Assembly (NCBI RefSeq): GCF_000188055.2
Contig: NZ_AEUZ02000001.1
Span: forward strand, 443,501 to 507,500
DNA length: 64,000 nucleotides
Direction: 5' to 3'
Origin: Streptococcus urinalis 2285-97
Lineage (GTDB): Bacteria > Bacillota > Bacilli > Lactobacillales > Streptococcaceae
Part shown: positions 62,761 through 64,000 of the stretch, piece after piece
How the letters are laid out: the number at the start of each line of letters is the position of its first letter
Numbering within the stretch: the first letter of the stretch is position 1
Translations under genes and position numbers: made by a program
The notes under the pieces: generated by a model
Told to the model about the DNA's origin: nothing
What the model saw: only the letters and a program-made list of their open reading frames with translations
The model's database searches: none

Positions 62761-62778
62761 TAGAGTAGCGATACTCTA
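62761..62778 (+). other. Hairpin with GCGA loop directly after tRNA-Ala
   Basis: TAGAGTA and TACTCTA form a perfect 7-bp stem closed by GCGA, a GNRA-type tetraloop. It begins on the base after the tRNA. It may set the 3' processing site. The rest of the spacer to 62911 shows no other feature. Confidence 0.6.
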
Positions 62779-62911
62779 GGATAGTCCATTGACAATTGAA
62801 TATCTATATCAAATTCCACGATCTTGAAAAAGATTGTAGAAAAGTAACAAGAAATAAACCGAAAACGCTGTGAATTAACGAGTTTTCAGTTTAAAGAAAC
62901 TAGGTTAATAA

Positions 62912-64000
62912 GGTTAAGTTAATAAGGGCGCACGGTGGATGCCTTGGCACTAGAAGCCGAAGAAGGACGTGACTAACGACGAAATGCTTTGGGGAGCTGT
63001 AAGTAAGCGCTGATCCAGAGATGTCCGAATGGGGGAACCCGGCAACTAATGGTTGTCATCCATAACTGTTAAGGTTATGAGAAGGAAGACGCAGTGAACT
63101 GAAACATCTAAGTAGCTGCAGGAAGAGAAAGCAAACGCGATTGCCTGAGTAGCGGCGAGCGAAACGGCAGGAGGGCAAACCGAGGAGTTTACTCCTCGGG
63201 GTTGTAGGACTGCGATATAGGATTAATGATTATAGAAGAATTACCTGGGAAGGTAAGCCAAAGAGAGTAACAGCCTCGTATTTAAAATGATTGATTAACC
63301 TTAGCAGTATCCTGAGTACGGCGAGACACGCGAAATCTCGTCGGAATCTGGGAGGACCATCTCCCAACCCTAAATACTCTCTAGTGACCGATAGTGAACC
63401 AGTACCGTGAGGGAAAGGTGAAAAGCACCCCGGGAGGGGAGTGAAATAGAACCTGAAACCGTGTGCCTACAACAAGTTCGAGCCCGTTAATGGGTGAGAG
63501 CGTGCCTTTTGTAGAATGAACCGGCGAGTTACGTTATGATGCGAGGTTAAGTTGAAGAGACGGAGCCGTAGGGAAACCGAGTCTTAATAGGGCGAAAGAG
63601 TATCATGACGTAGACCCGAAACCATGTGACCTACCCATGAGCAGGTTGAAGGTGAGGTAAAACTCACTGGAGGACCGAACCAGGGCACGTTGAAAAGTGC
63701 TTGGATGACTTGTGGGTAGCGGAGAAATTCCAAACGAACTTGGAGATAGCTGGTTCTCTCCGAAATAGCTTTAGGGCTAGCGTCGATGTTAAGTCTCTTG
63801 GAGGTAGAGCACTGTTTGGGTGAGGGGTCCATCCCGGATTACCAATCTCAGATAAACTCCGAATGCCAACGAGATATGATCGGCAGTCAGACTGCGAGTG
63901 CTAAGATCCGTAGTCGAAAGGGAAACAGCCCAGACCACCAGCTAAGGTCCCAAAATAACTGTTAAGTGGAAAAGGATGTGGGGTTGCACAGACAACTAGG
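62912..64000 (+). rRNA. rrl: 23S ribosomal RNA (3' part beyond window)
   Basis: The 5' part of 23S rRNA starts at GGTTAAGTTAATAAGGGCGC and has the conserved CACGGTGGATGCCTTGGCAC. About 1.09 kb of the gene lies in the window; it continues beyond base 64000. The AGCGGCGAGCGAAACGG and AACCAGTACCGTGAGGGAAA regions are intact. Confidence 0.97.

Overview
This window is a piece of a low-GC Gram-positive chromosome, almost certainly a Streptococcus. The evidence is the 16S/tRNA-Ala(UGC)/23S order, the glpKOF operon with an oxygen-dependent GlpO, MapZ, GpsB, Stp/Stk with PASTA repeats, LiaFSR, ComFA/ComFC, and the order rsmH-ftsL-pbp2X-mraY. The 16S variable region and the overall gene order fit the pyogenic group (S. 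parauberis, S. iniae, S. uberis and relatives). I cannot fix the species from this sequence alone. The window is nearly all core genome. I see no prophage, insertion sequence, integrase, CRISPR array or toxin-antitoxin pair.

Layout. 1-3.3 kb: glycyl-tRNA synthetase alpha (5' end cut by the window) and beta, then a DUF896 protein. 3.4-10.4 kb: glycerol operon glpK-glpO-glpF, a frameshifted NADH-oxidase-like gene and an Mga/RofA-type regulator. 10.5-13.4 kb: transaldolase/fructose-6-phosphate aldolase-like gene and transketolase. 13.4-16.7 kb: a DUF554 membrane protein and an ABC transporter in which both genes are interrupted. 16.8-24.9 kb: proBA, rsmH-ftsL-pbp2X-mraY and a DEAD-box helicase. 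25-34 kb: an amino-acid ABC importer, DUF4059-trxB, an APC permease, pncB-nadE and pepC. 34-41 kb: pbp1A-recU (minus strand), ypsA-gpsB, RNase P RNA, a THUMP methyltransferase and mapZ. 41-56.4 kb: luxS (minus), rny, gmk-rpoZ-priA-fmt-rsmB-stp-stk, liaFSR, a HAD/cyclophilin fusion and an S1-domain protein. 56.4-60.8 kb: cysK and yigZ (minus), comFA-comFC and hpf. 60.8-64 kb: an rRNA operon, with 23S cut by the window end.

How the genes work together. Glycerol uptake and oxidation (GlpF, GlpK, GlpO) sits under a candidate CcpA (cre) site, and GlpK keeps the histidine that HPr phosphorylates. Two neighbouring units, the NADH-oxidase-like gene and the ABC transporter, also carry cre-like sites. 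A large share of the division and wall-stress network is here: Pbp2x, MraY, FtsL, Pbp1a, GpsB, MapZ, the Stk kinase with its phosphatase, and LiaFSR. PncB and NadE make NAD. ComFA/ComFC belong to DNA uptake and Hpf to ribosome hibernation.

Most notable observations. (1) Four non-essential genes carry interrupting lesions: an indel in an A tract, an in-frame TAA in an ABC ATPase just before its signature motif, an indel in its permease, and an in-frame TAA near the end of comFC. (2) Several genes (proB, rsmH, the NADH-oxidase-like gene, and possibly comFA and yigZ) have a -10-like element directly against the start codon, so their mRNAs may be leaderless. In proB and rsmH the upstream terminator runs straight into that promoter. 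(3) In fmt and stp the only good Shine-Dalgarno lies far upstream, with a hairpin between it and the ATG. I did not find a convincing wholly new system; these expression layouts are the best leads.
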